64,000 bases of DNA, from positions 186,001 through 250,000 of the forward strand of contig JAYWVB010000045.1 in the NCBI GenBank assembly GCA_039881045.1. The letters are read 5' to 3'. Positions 46,042 through 57,421 of the stretch are shown piece by piece. Both the position numbers and the translations under genes were made by a program. The notes beneath the pieces were generated by a model. That model saw nothing but the letters and a program-made list of their open reading frames with translations. It was not told where the DNA came from and did no database searches. The DNA comes from Chaetomium olivaceum. Taxonomy: Eukaryota > Ascomycota > Sordariomycetes > Sordariales > Chaetomiaceae. How positions within the stretch are numbered: position 1 is the first letter of the stretch; every line of letters begins with the position of its first letter.

Positions 46042-47725
46042 GGTATGCGATGTCGATGGCGATGGCGATAGTTTGTTGTCGCGATGTGGAGGATTTGTCG
46101 GGAATAGAAAAAAGGCGCGAAGGCGATCTCGCCTGTCGAGTTAAAACCCGAATCGCAGTTGAGCAGTTCCAGTAATTGGAGATGGGAAGCAAAAATGGAA
46201 AAGAAGCCCAAGATTGCTGCACTGGTTGCGCAACAAGGGTGCTTGCGCTGGACAGCACCGCGTTCTTTCCCTTTAAAAAGATCGAGGGCGCGATGAGGCG
46301 AAGTTGGCAGCTCGCGAAAGTTGACTTGCTCGCTCCTCTGCCCTTGCCTAATAATCGGTCCAAGCTTCTCACTGGCAGCCAATCAAATCACGCGTCCCCC
46401 GGAGCGGTGCGTGACCGCGAAAAAAGCAGTGGCCGGGGGGTGAAAGCTTCAAAGCACGGACCTCATGGGCTCGACACAAGCATCAGGTTTTCACAGATTC
46501 ACGAGCAGTCAAGTTCAAGTTTGCTAAGGACAGAGTGAGGAGGCCATATCTGTGAAAGGAAGTCTACCTCCAGGCTTATTTAAACCGGCAAACAGCATGC
46601 CCTAACGGAACAATGCTGACATATTGAGCAGTGTCGCGGTTGCTGCCTGAGGTTCAATTCGGTGTTGTCATTGGCGCAGCATCGGTGACGCTCGACCGCT
46701 GACTAAAATCTCCAGTCTGCCTTGCGACAAAGGCACAAATCAGATCCCTTTGCAACCGACAAGCGCTTCAAGCCCAGACTTGCAGATCAAACCTGAAAAA
46801 TGAGAGAAGGGAAAGGCGAACAATAAAGCGTCTGATTGGCCTTTAACAGGTGTTAGTCACAAGCTTGGGGTGTGTTGCCTGAACCTATGACAAACTGGCC
46901 CTGTCGCACCTCTCTGAGCCAGCAGTATAAATCCCCCAGTCATGTCGATGAACCGTCCCTCATTGTTCCTCTCTTTCTACCGCTCATTCGGGGGCTGGAA
47001 CGGATGCCAGTTGCCGGCTTGGTGATTGTTGCCGGCTGCCGGCTGCCGACCTGCCTGCTGCAAAAATACCCGGTTTGCCGGCATTCTGTCCCACACAATC
47101 GCAGCGACCTGTCTTGATCAAGGAGTTTGAGGTACACTCACATTTGAAGTTCCGTTAGTTGCGCTCACATGTAGAGAAAAGGACCGGAATTTAATAATTT
47201 AACCGTTGAAACCGAGTTTGGTACACAACGGACGTAGTTCCAACCCCAGGTGGGACCCGCCAAACTCGGGCCAGTATATCTCAATAACTTGCAGCACTTC
47301 CGGAAAACACTGAGGGAATGGAGCGGTTGTAGACGGTATCGTCAACCACCCCCAAGAGTTTCAAATCAAGCTTCGCATTTTCCGCCCCTCCACGGGTCTA
47401 TTTTCGAAGGACCCAGCCTCAACAATCCACAGAGTAAACGGTTCGAAAAGTAGGTAACTTAGGTTGTAAAGAGTAAACAGTAAAGAAGAAGGGTTCTCAG
47501 GTCCAATCCACCAACACCAAAAAGGGGTCAAAAAAGAAACATACAACCTGCCTCCAGCAAGCCGGCCCCCCTACCAACGCACATGTGTGCATCACACCAA
47601 TCCATGCCCCGCCCGACCGAGTTTCTAGGCCGGCCTCAACCTCCTGGGCAGTTTACCGCCGTCGCCCACCACCAACACTGTATTCGTCCCCTCGCGCATC
47701 CATCTCTACCCCATCATCTTAACCC
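46042..47725. other. Intergenic, about 1.7 kb
   Basis: Nup145 promoter region and downstream of the epsin stop. Low coding potential on both strands. A short T-loop-like block near 46,648 is not part of a foldable tRNA. Confidence 0.5.
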
Positions 47726-49760
47726 CTAAAACTGAATCAGATCCCCGCCGCCCTGCTGCCCCTGCTGCCCACCCCTAGCCGCAAATGGGTTGTTCGTAGA
47801 CCCACCACCACCGCCACCCATTCCCATGCCCATACCCATGCCCATCCCGGCCGGGCCAGTGGCAGCCGGCATCTGTTGATGCTGTTGTTGCTGCTGTTGC
47901 TGCGGGTACGACACAGCCGGCATGCCGGTAAATTGCTGCTTCAAGAAAGGGTTGTTCCCCGTTGCGTCTGCGTTGAGGCGGTTCAACCCGGCACCGGCGC
48001 TGTTGACAAACACGCCAGGGGCAGTGTGTTGCGCCGGGATGCGCAGGTTGCCCGTGTTGCCGAACGTGTCTTGGCCCTCGCTGCCGGCCAGTAGTGCGTT
48101 AAGCCGCGCCTCGTGCTCGGTGAGTTCTCTTTGCGGCTGCTGCTGTAGCTGCTGTTGTTGCTGTGGCTGTTGCTGCTGCTGGAATTGCGGCTGGGACTGT
48201 TGCATGGTCCCGAATGGGGAAGACGATTGCTGTTGTTGGGGTTGGAAGGTGGAGAGTGTCTTCTGTTCGGGGAGGCTGTTGAGAGTGGCCTGTGGTTTGT
48301 ATCCTGTTGATGGCCGTTGGGCAAAGGGGTTGTTTGAGCCGGTCGGAGTGGGCTTAATGGATTGTGGGCTGCTGTTCCCGGCCCAGGGGTTGTTGCTGCC
48401 GGGTTGGAGACCAGGGTCTTGGGGTTGGGCCTGGAGGAACTGCTGTTGCTGCGGCTGTTGTTGTTGCTGCTGCTGCATGTAAGGGTTATACCCGGTAGGC
48501 TGGGGCTGGAACTGCTGCGGGATCTGGGGCATCTGTGGGATCTGCTGCTGCTGCTGACCAAATGGGTCAAAGGCTGGCTGCTGCTGGGCGAATCCGTTGC
48601 TGTATCCGTTCGGGTACCCGGTCGACTGCGGCTGGAATCCCGTGTATGCATTGTTCACGTACCCGGTAGGTTGGGGCTGCATCTGGTTCTGGTCGATCGG
48701 GTTTGCGAAGAAATCGACCGCGCTCCCTTGCTGGTACCCCTGGTTGAAGCCGGTGAATTGCGGCTGGGTCGTCGACGCTGATGCAGGTTCAATGTCAAAT
48801 AGAGCATTCGCGTTAGTCTCCTCCAGTTCCCGCCGGCGCCTCTCCTCCTCCTCCTTGCTGAGCTTGATAGCCTTTGCAAGATCGTCGTCGTCGTCGTCGA
48901 CATTTCGGCTCTCGCGCTTTTTCCTGTCTTCCTCCTCCTGGTGTTTGCTGGCCTCTAGAGCTAATTGGTACTCTCTGTCCTCTTCTTCGTTGAACGGCCG
49001 GTTCTGCCGGCGCGGGGGATCCGGACGACTGCCTTGGTTATACTGAGGGGCATACTCCTCGACGCCATTGACACGGGACTTCCAGGTCTTCCTGTCGCTC
49101 CGTTCTGCCCGTAGTCTTTCATCGTCCAAGATCAGCGAGGTCAGCTCCTTGGCCGCAACGCGAACTGGGTGTACAAGTTAGCTCGCCACTTCCGATCCTC
49201 TGACAATGGGAACACCCACCGTTCTGGCCGACGTCCCTGCCATCCTCATCGATGTACTGGAACTCGCGCAGCGTCTTGATAATGAATATGTTTTGTTTGG
49301 CCCAGGTAACGACCAACTCTGCCCCTTCGTGCAGGCAGTAATCCGTGACCTTAAGTGCCTTCAGAACGTGCCGCCAGTTTTTGCCCTTGTCATTGAGCCG
49401 CTTGTCGATCATATCCATGATTTCGTAGAACTCGGTTGATCTAGAAGCAAACAAGGCGAAGAGAGTCAGTGCCATCGACCCTGCGATGGGGCGCCACCCC
49501 GCACAACACTCGCGTCCCACTTACGAGTTAAACGTCATCTGAGCGATCTCGCTCATCTGCGTCCCTGTCGGACCCCATGGATCATTGCTGGTCGCTACAA
49601 TCCGGCGACGTCAGTACAAGCCATCCCTTCGACTGCGGGACCGAGCCGCGGCACGGCGCAGCCGCTCTCTGTGAAAAGTTGACCCACCTTCGCGCACTTT
49701 GATTTGGACATTAGAGTAGCCCTTTGTGACATTTTTGACGCTCCGAATAACCTTCGACAT
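47726..49760 (-). CDS. Epsin-type endocytic adaptor (ENTH, UIM, NPF motifs)
   Basis: Four exons start at ATG 49,760 (MSKVIRSVKNVTKGYSNVQI, the amphipathic opening of the ENTH domain). The ENTH fold continues with WGPTGTQMSEIAQMTF, EFYEIMDMIDKRLNDKGKNW and VLKALKVTDYCLHEG, ending near VRVAAKELTSLILDDERL. Two ubiquitin-interacting motifs follow (EEDREYQLALEASK and DDDLAKAIKLSKEEE). A long Gln-rich tail holds repeated QPTGY-type blocks, three NPF motifs that bind EH domains, and a final DLIQF resembling a clathrin box. The protein binds PI(4,5)P2 at the plasma membrane and helps clathrin-coated pits form. The small exon with TSNDPWGPTGTQ fits between GTGGGT and GTAAGT donors. Confidence 0.93.
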
Positions 49761-51040
49761 CTTGGCGCTAGTAGGGGGGCAGGTAGGAACGGCGTGATGG
49801 TTGTAATGTATTGTGTTGCGTCTTAAAGGGGAGCGGGCCGGTTATGTCGCAAGACCAAGATGGAGGTGTGTTGCGTGTCGGCGGCGGTCGGGGCGGCGTG
49901 CCGTTTCGAGCTTGGCGACCGTGACTTGAACTTTAGAAAGGCCGCGCGCCACTGAAGCTCGGGTTTCGCAGTTGGCGGGAGCGCAATGCGCCTTGTCAAA
50001 GGCCTCGGACAAAAGACCCAGAGACGGAATTAAGTACGGCGATGCGCAGTGTGTACGATGATGATGCCGGAGGCTCCTTCTACTGCAGATTCGGTTTGGA
50101 TGCGATGCAGGCTGGAAGTGGTCGGAGCATGCGAGGCGAGAGGGGGAAAGCTCGGTCGTCCCCAGAAATGTCCTGGACCACCGCGCCATGGAACTCGCGT
50201 ATTAAGTATTACGTGGATCGACACGGTCCGAATTACGCCTAGCAGATTTGGTTCTTGTGGAGGTAATCTATATGCGGAAGGAAAGGGGTGAAAGGCAATC
50301 GAACGAGGGTCGATTAGAGTTTTATTTGTCCGATCCGGAACCAGCCAAAATTAGATTCATGATCTGCTCGCGTTATTGAAATCGCATCTGAAAGTTCTGT
50401 TCCGAGTATGGAATGGTTGAGAAACCGTGGGCACGGGGAGGGCGCTGATGATGACGATACTTCGTACTGCGTAACCGCGTAACCGCAGGGCGGTATCGCC
50501 AAGCCTTCCAGAAAGTGGCCACCGCAGCTCTAAGCCTTTTTCGGGAGGCAACCCCTCAGGGCTACAGGGGCGACTTCGTGGAACAGAGCTGGCGCCCAGC
50601 CTGGCCGAGCTGACACAAGGGAGTCTGAGGCACTGCATGCAGAAGTGGAAGTGCCATGACGTAGATCTTCCACCCGATGGAAATTTCAAACCTTCAACCT
50701 AAGCTTTGCACCATTGGATACTTCGTAATCCTCAACACTCATACACTACAAACCAACACCATGTAACTATAACTAGAGTCCAGGGCTCAAGGCCAACAAC
50801 GCCTTCTAACCCTTCCTAAGCCGTCCCTATCTGGAATACAGAATACACTCGTACAAACCATACTTATAATCTGGCACCAAACCACAAGAACCGTTGTTCA
50901 GTAGCTAAGGTACATGCCACGGGGGAAAAAGAAAAGGAAGCCCAAAATGCCCTCCCGGAAAACGCAACGCCCCAGGCCACCGAAGAACAACGCCGTGGTA
51001 TCCCCGTCTCCCGATAACTACCTTGGAGTCAAACCCGAAC
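49761..51040. other. Intergenic, about 1.3 kb
   Basis: Epsin promoter side and 3' UTR of the histone acetyltransferase. No supported feature. Confidence 0.5.
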
Positions 51041-54000
51041 TCACACCTCCACCTCGCCCTCAGCGTCTTGCATCTCTACATCCGTGTTCTCCTTCCCGGA
51101 GTCTTTCTCCTTCCCTTTCTGCGTCTGCCCGCCACTTTCTTCCGGGGTGGGTGACTGTACTTGCACCGAATCCTCGACGCCCTCGCCAGTCCCCTTTTTG
51201 GACGCCGCTGCCATCACCGCCATCTTGGCGCGTTCAGCAAGCCACGCCGGCGGGAGACCTGGCCCACTAGCGGCGTTGCCGTAATCGCTCTTCTTAGTTC
51301 CTTTCGGCCAACGGCCCGGGCCACGACCCGTGCCGCCCGGCTTCCGCTTGCTGTTGCTGGTGCTATTTCTGGGCCGCGACGACGTGGACCGGCGGGACGT
51401 GGTCGGGCGCCTGGGCTTCGGTCGGGGGGCGCCGCTGCTGCCAGTTCGCACAGCCGGCGGTCGGGGAATAATTGAGCGAGTGCGGTCGGTTCGTCGGCCA
51501 TTAATGGGCGGAACCACTTCGAACCGACTTGGAGGGACGTCTTTGTATTGGTCAATCCAGTTCTCTGCCGTGATTTTGACTGGCTCTGGTTGAGCCTCAG
51601 TCTGCACTTTTTGTTCCGCAGAATCCCGGTCGGTGACGACGCCGTCTGGTTTGATATCGCCGTTGACAATGCTACCTGCGCCCGTCCCGGTTCGCTCAAC
51701 GGGTTCCGTGGCTTCGGCAGGTTCGCTGGGCTCGGTCGACTGGAGAACGACGGGCTCGAGGGCAGCTTTGGTTTCCTCGGCAGGAGTATCTGGGTGATTG
51801 GACGGGTCCGACCCGTTAACTAGCGGCGCCTCCGGTGGGACTACCGGCTTCACCTCCTCTTCCTCTTCCCTTGGGGCGATGGCGTTCAGAGCCGGACCCA
51901 ACTCAAAGTTTGTCGCATTGCTCCTGCCCATCACGTACGGCGTCCATGTCAACGCCTTTTCATTGAGCTGAACGTACTTCTTCGCCTCCCACTTCGCAAC
52001 GTACTCCCGATAATACTGCAAGTCCACACGAAAGGCGTAGAGCTGCGTCTGCGGGTCCCGGACTAAGCACCTCAGCCCTTCCAAAGCTGAGATGACGTCG
52101 TCTGGCGTCAGCCCGGTGTCGTCTGAGATCTGCTTGATACCGAGACCTATCTTCCCAGATTTCTCCTCTGAGAAACGGGCCAAGAGGTAGCGGCACATGA
52201 TCAACCGCCAGTAGTTCCTGTACGAAACCAAGCCCATGTCGGAGAGGGGTTTCTCCGGGGAGCCAGTCTTGTTCTCCACCCTGGTCAGGAGGTAGGAGAA
52301 ATCAATCAAGAGGTTTCCGTACCCTTTTCGTTGATGGATGGGTAGTGTAAGAATACAAGAAACGTTGTTCTGACTGCTGGCACGCTTTTCCTTTGAGAAG
52401 TATCCGACAAAGTGATAGCCCATGTCGTCGTACTCGCAGAGAACGTAGAAGAGGAACGGCTCTACGTCGTAGTAGAGGGTCTTGGACCCGAGGAAAAGTT
52501 TGGCCAAGAGACAGAGATTCTGGCAGTAGACCGGATTCTTGCGGCCGTCCACCTCAAAGACTGACACTGAGCCGTGCCGGTAGATCTCATCGCCCGGGGG
52601 GTGTTTGGCCGGGCATTTGAGTTTATGGCGCCAAGCCACATAGTCCGAGTTCATGTATTTGAGGCAGAACTCGCAGATGTAAAGAACGCGATTCCTGCTG
52701 TACTCTTCCGGGTAGGGTGCCGCATACCAAGTATCGATCTCCCAGCCGCCAAACTCGATGCACTCGATCTGACTGGCAGGACCCGATGCTTTCCTCGACC
52801 GTTTCGCGGGAACTTCCACCTCGGCCTGTTTCTTGAGCAGCCGCTGCCGCCATTCCTCTTCCGCCTTTTGTTTGGCTTCGTCGAAGCGCCGGCGGTCATC
52901 GGCTGTGGGCATTGTTTTGGAGGTGTCGGCCTCGGCTTCCGTGAGGATTCCACCATAAGGTTTACCTTTTAGCTCGTCTGTTTCCTTGTCATAAAACGAG
53001 TAGAATGGTTGGGAGTACGCGCTGGGTGTAAATGGCGTGGCAATTGCGGCCAGAGGTAGAGGCGCTGCGCGCGTTGACTCGCTTCTTGAGGCTCGCCGCC
53101 GCGACCGGCCTGGGCGCTTCTTCGGTCCCTTCGGCTGCCGCGACAAAATCTGAGCGAGCTCGGACGGATTTACGCGCAGCTTCACCAAAATGCTATTGCG
53201 CGTCCGCTTGACGATAGATGCGGCCTGGTTCGGAATCTTAAGCCGCAGAGACCTTGAAACTGGCCTAGACGAGTCTTCCTGGCCTGTTGCTGCATCGTCG
53301 TTGCTTTGGTCGTCGCCCGTGTTCCTACGCCGCCTGCGTAGGGTTACGATGTTCTCGTCCGCTTCGACCGAAGATGTTTTGCGTTTCCTAAGTACGCGAG
53401 ATCCATCCATGGGGTCCTCGTCGAGGACCAACTGGTTGAAGACAGAGTGGGAGTCAGGCTTAGTGGCCCCTTTCTGCGAAGGAAGTAAATCTCGGGCGAC
53501 CTTTGGGGCGGTAGCCCGTCCAGGTGTCGAAAAGCCAGCTCCATCAACCATCCCACTCATGCCGACTTCTTCGTCCACATCTGCTGGGGTATCTGAATCT
53601 GGGTCATTGGCACATCTGGGACATCGCCAGGTATCGGGGCCTATTGATGTGAGCAAGATGAATCATAAAACGCTTAAGAAGAAAAACCTACCATCTTCGT
53701 TCTCTAGAGCCTCATGCTCTCGCGCGCATTGTTGGTGGGCTGGACAGTGATATTAGTCCTTCGAAACAAAGCGGCCGTGGGGGAGGGGGCGGGTAACTAA
53801 CCATTGTCTCCACATTTGGTACAAGCAAGAAAGACCTCAAACTCCTCGCCCGGGTCATGCTCCTCATCCTGCTTACAGAATATGCAATGACCAGCAGTGT
53901 TTTCAAACTCGTCATCTTCGACGTCATCGTTATCGGCGCCCTCCCATTCCGCCTCCTCTTCGGATTCAGCATCGCTGACGCTAGCTAGACTCGCTGATTC

Positions 54001-54477
54001 ATCGCCGCTGTCATCGTCATCGGTTTCGCCGGGTCTGATCTTGACAGCGCCGACGCCCTCGTCCTCGTCGTCTTCGTCGTCATGGTGACCGTTTACCATG
54101 CTGGCTGACCTCCGTTGTGGGCGGTGATTTCGGGTCACTAGCTCATCATCCTCTTCTCCCTCGGCATCCTCGTCGAAGCCATCGCCGTCTTCCTCTTCAG
54201 ACTGACCACTGCCACTGTGGTCATCGTCGTGCTCCCCATGCCCGTCCTCGTCTTCGTCCTCGTATTCCTCCTTGTTCTCCTCCTCCTCCATATCTTCATC
54301 TCCGTCGCCATCCATGGACCCGGAACCGACGTCGATGTGACTTTGAGAAGCGACCGTGTAGTCGTCGCCCATCTCCACATCCCCGTCCTCGTCACCCTCG
54401 TGCGCCAGCCCAGCTTCCCGCTCTGACTGCATGGCGCTTTGCTGCAGCTCTTCCTCCATGAGCTGCGCGTCCGCCAT
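51041..54477 (-). CDS. MYST-family histone acetyltransferase with PHD finger (Sas3/Mst2-like)
   Basis: Three exons start at ATG 54,477 (MADAQLMEEELQQSAM). The N-terminus is strongly acidic (repeated Asp/Glu runs). A PHD finger is spread over the exons: HCIFCKQD, ACTKCGDNG, HQQCAREHEALENED and WRCPRCAND. The MYST domain shows its zinc finger (YICEFCLKYMNSDYVAWRHK), the catalytic Cys in NNVSCILTLP, the acetyl-CoA loop QRKGYGNLLIDFSY and the catalytic Glu in GSPEKPLSDMGL. A C-terminal region of about 300 low-complexity residues ends at a TGA. It would acetylate histone H3 in a NuA3-like complex. The middle exon is about 50 bases. Confidence 0.93.
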
Positions 54478-55228
54478 CTTTGTATTGTTGTTTCCCAGCT
54501 CGGTCTCTGGGATAGCGAGGCGCCGGCCACGACGTTTGGCGCGCCTCGTCAAGCGTCGCGGCAGCTGACGCCGCTCATAGCAAGTGGGCGTAAGCAGTCG
54601 GGACGAAATGGCTCATGCCTAAAGCATAGCCTTTGAAAAATAGCTCGTGGTTTGGAAAGTCTGGAGGGTCGGAAAGAAAGTGTTGCGAGCGCTCGGTGGT
54701 GCGCAGAAGACGAAAGGGGTGCGCGACGCGCCGATCACGGGCTGGGACGGTGTTGATTATCGATTTGAACGGAGGTTTGAGAGGAAGGAAGATAAAGACA
54801 CGTAAATTTTCCAGTATTTTGGTGTTGGCCTTAATTGAAGGTGTGAAATTGCCGGAAATGAATTGTTTTTGCGATGTTCGTTCGCCGTGTCGCAGTTGCC
54901 AGTCCGCTGACCGTGAATGCGCTTGGTTGCAGCTGAGATGGAAGAAGAACTTAGTCATCACAGTGATGCATGCATAACATGTGCCCGTGCGCAGCCTTGG
55001 CCAGATGAGCCTAAACGGAGGGGTGCTCTATGCTTGTGCCTGAGGCAGCTAATTTCGACCACCCAGCGATTCGCCAATCTGGATGACATTCGAGACACTT
55101 GCCAGCAGCAAGCTTTGGAGCTGTATTTCACTCAACTAAGGAACAAAGGCTTCGTGTACGTTCTCAATTTCTTTTTCCCATGGTATTCTAAACCTAACAC
55201 AAGTCCATAGGCCGACAATACCGCCGCA
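54478..55228. other. Divergent promoter region with possible 5' UTR intron
   Basis: Between the divergent histone acetyltransferase and complex I subunit genes. A GTACGT donor near 55,156, a CCTAAC branch site and a CCATAG acceptor at 55,210 fit a 5' UTR intron of the complex I gene. The frame at 54,917-55,210 is not convincing. Confidence 0.45.
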
Positions 55229-55715
55229 ATGATTCCGTTCGAGACGCTCCTCCCTTATGGGATCATCATCGCCGTAAGCTCCCGACGAGCTCCTGCGCGA
55301 GTGGACTCCGGTCGCTGACGGATGGTAGATGTTTGGCGTGTCTGGTGCGGGTTTGAACAAGATCAAGAACATGCAGAGCGGTGGCAAAAGGCACAGATGG
55401 TCGGTTGACCAGTGGGATAAGGTAGGTCGATGTCCTGCTCGAGGAGCCGCTGAAAGAATGAATCGCTAACTCTGTGACAGCAAAGTACGACTGAATCTCT
55501 AAGTCTGGGAGGAATACCACCATTCGGTGTGCTGACAGCTCTTTTCAGTGATGGACCGCGACAGGAGGCTCACCGGATACTTGCGAGGGCAAACAGACAA
55601 CCCCATAGCGCCTCTGGGTTCGAGTTGAACAACCCCTGGAGAGTAAGTCATTTAGGGCAGCAATCTAGGCGATATAGAAGCTCACGCATCATAGGTCGAG
55701 AGGAGGATGTCATAA
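55229..55715 (+). CDS. Complex I subunit NUO-9.8 (NDUFA1/MWFE type), with a 4-base micro-exon
   Basis: Exons read as 55,229-55,273; 55,329-55,421; 55,481-55,484; 55,549-55,642; 55,695-55,715. The protein begins MIPFETLLPYGIIIAMFGVS, whose single membrane helix spans intron 1. It continues GGKRHRWSVDQWDKQ, MMDRDRRLTGYLRGQTDNP and FELNNPWRVERRMS, the layout of the NDUFA1/9.8-kDa subunit of NADH:ubiquinone oxidoreductase (inner mitochondrial membrane). Exon 3 is only CAAA, between TGACAG and a GTACGA donor; it supplies Gln and the first base of Met. One base is missing at GGG near 55,611-55,613; a fourth G would join IAPLG to FELNN in frame and give 85 residues. That is likely an assembly error in an essential gene. 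Confidence 0.85.
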
Positions 55716-55852
55716 AACAACGAAGTCAAGACACCCGCGGCAGCCGAATGAGGGATTACCCAAGAGAAAGCCGAGCACACCCATACATAGACACCACAGC
55801 CGTCAATTTCGTACTTCGTACCATTCATTCAGCATCCCCCTTATACAGACCG

Positions 55853-57058
55853 CTATATTTGGATTTGAGCCCGGTTCTTATTCAAACCTTCGAGGAGCAT
55901 GCATGCTTGGCAGATATCCTGACTTGACATGTAGCCGCAGCGTTTGCAGTTCCCACGGACCTGCCGAGGCGCACTCTTCGAAACGCCGGCGCCGCTCCTT
56001 ATTGGAAGCTCCTGTTTCTTGATACCGTTCTTCTTGCTCTCGGATATAGCCATCGCAACATCGACCTCGTGCCCCTCGTGCGCTTCGTTCTCCCTCAACT
56101 GCTTGTCCATGGCAGCCATCTCGTTCCCTGATGTGCGCCCGTTCTGTGAGCCACATCCACCAATATCGTCCTCTGCAGGCACCACAGGCGATGTTTTTTG
56201 CCCCTTGCAAGCGCAAGATGGCGACGACTCTCCCGGGACCAATCTTGCCATATCCTCGCCGCTTCGAACAATGTCGAGGATGGCAGTCGGACGCACCCTC
56301 TCCAACTGCTTGATGAGACTCCTGGCGCTCCCACGGAACGCCTCAGGGCTGTATATGCACTCTGTGCTGAAATAGTCGAGCTTCTTATGATGAGCATATA
56401 GCACGATTTCCTTTTCGTACGAGTACTTAAGGGGCTTGCTTCTCTTCACCTCAGACCTGTCGTCCCCTGTCACGATACTGGTGCTTCGTGAGAGACGTGA
56501 CAGATCGCCCCGGAGGAGGTTCATGAGGACGGTCTCGGCGACGTCGTCGGCGTTGTGGCCCGTCACGACGTGTTTGATACCGAGCATCTTGGCGCCGCGA
56601 TCGAGTGCCTGCCGACGGAAGACGCCGCAATATGTGCAGTTGCCCTTCTTGCCGATCGTCTCGACAACTTGGTCCATCGTCCAGCCGTACAGCTCGTCAT
56701 ATCCGACCACTGTGAGAGGCATATCGTATTGGACGGCATTTCGCTTGACCGTCTCTAGCGAGTCATCACGGTACCCTTTGATCCCTTCGTCTATGCTCAA
56801 GAGAACAAGGTCTAAGCCATAATTATGTCGCTCATTCAAGGTCTTCAAAACCGAGGCCAAAACTGTCGAGTCCTTGCCGCCAGACGCTCCTATTGCCACC
56901 TTCTCGCCGGGCTGAAATAACCGTGATGAGGTGATGGTGTGGTGAACTTCATCCTCGAAAATGGTGATAAAGCAGACCTTGCAGAGCTTGGCGTGGTTCT
57001 TGGGCCGTTTGATCAGCGCTCGCTCTGTTTTGCACTTGACGCAAAGTGCGGGCGCCAT
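55853..57058 (-). CDS. ncs6: Cytoplasmic tRNA 2-thiolation protein Ncs6 (Ctu1)
   Basis: One exon, 401 residues. An N-terminal zinc-binding pair (CVKCK and CKVC) is followed by the PP-loop SGGKDST at about residue 60, then GNCTYCGVFRRQALDRGAK, TGHNADDVAETVLMNLLRGD and the C-terminal cysteines GNCKRCGYMSSQDICQACM. It is the catalytic partner of Ncs2 that activates U34 of Lys, Glu and Gln tRNAs with ATP and transfers sulfur from the Urm1 pathway. A stretch of about 80 low-complexity residues before the C-terminal cysteines is longer than in yeast. The gene runs towards NUO-9.8 with 137 bases between stops, and diverges from eL8 with 363 bases between starts. Confidence 0.95.
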   Translation of the reverse strand: MAPALCVKCKTERALIKRPKNHAKLCKVCFITIFEDEVHHTITSSRLFQPGEKVAIGASGGKDSTVLASVLKTLNERHNYGLDLVLLSIDEGIKGYRDDSLETVKRNAVQYDMPLTVVGYDELYGWTMDQVVETIGKKGNCTYCGVFRRQALDRGAKMLGIKHVVTGHNADDVAETVLMNLLRGDLSRLSRSTSIVTGDDRSEVKRSKPLKYSYEKEIVLYAHHKKLDYFSTECIYSPEAFRGSARSLIKQLERVRPTAILDIVRSGEDMARLVPGESSPSCACKGQKTSPVVPAEDDIGGCGSQNGRTSGNEMAAMDKQLRENEAHEGHEVDVAMAISESKKNGIKKQELPIRSGAGVSKSAPRQVRGNCKRCGYMSSQDICQACMLLEGLNKNRAQIQI

Positions 57059-57421
57059 AAGAGGGTATAGGGAAGGGTATTTGTAGATAAGTGATTTGCT
57101 GGTGTTATCTGGGTATTCTGAAGCCTTCTTGGACCGTATTGAAAGAAAGAACCTTGGTTACCACATTCACCTTTTGACTCAAAGGCCTTCGCAGATCGGG
57201 CAGTTTAAGTTGCCTGGCAGCTGGCACTGGCGAGCCTGGGTGCGAACGAACTGTTCTGCCCCACTCGCTCACGCTCTTTCCGAGGATTCCCCGCCATGCC
57301 CTGTTGGTCCGAGCGTCTGGGAAATCCACAACCTCTTTTTCTTGTGTGCAGCACCACCAAAAATTTCCCTTGCCAGAATTCTTCTCGACAACCCGGTTTT
57401 GAGCATCGCCCAACGACAAAA
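57059..57421. other. Divergent promoter of ncs6 and eL8
   Basis: A 363-base shared upstream region between two translation-related genes. C/T-rich stretches near the eL8 start are typical for ribosomal protein genes; no binding site is certain. Confidence 0.45.

Noticed and set aside
46042..46382. Extension of the Nup145 frame upstream (to 46,372)
   Set aside because: The added sequence has no FG character and includes promoter-like text; the protein more likely begins at FFGGGGGGFGQ.
46640..46665. T-loop-like GGTTCAATTC resembling a tRNA B box
   Set aside because: No matching A box or acceptor stem nearby.
54917..55210. 97-codon frame before the complex I subunit
   Set aside because: No domain, and it overlaps a credible 5' UTR intron.
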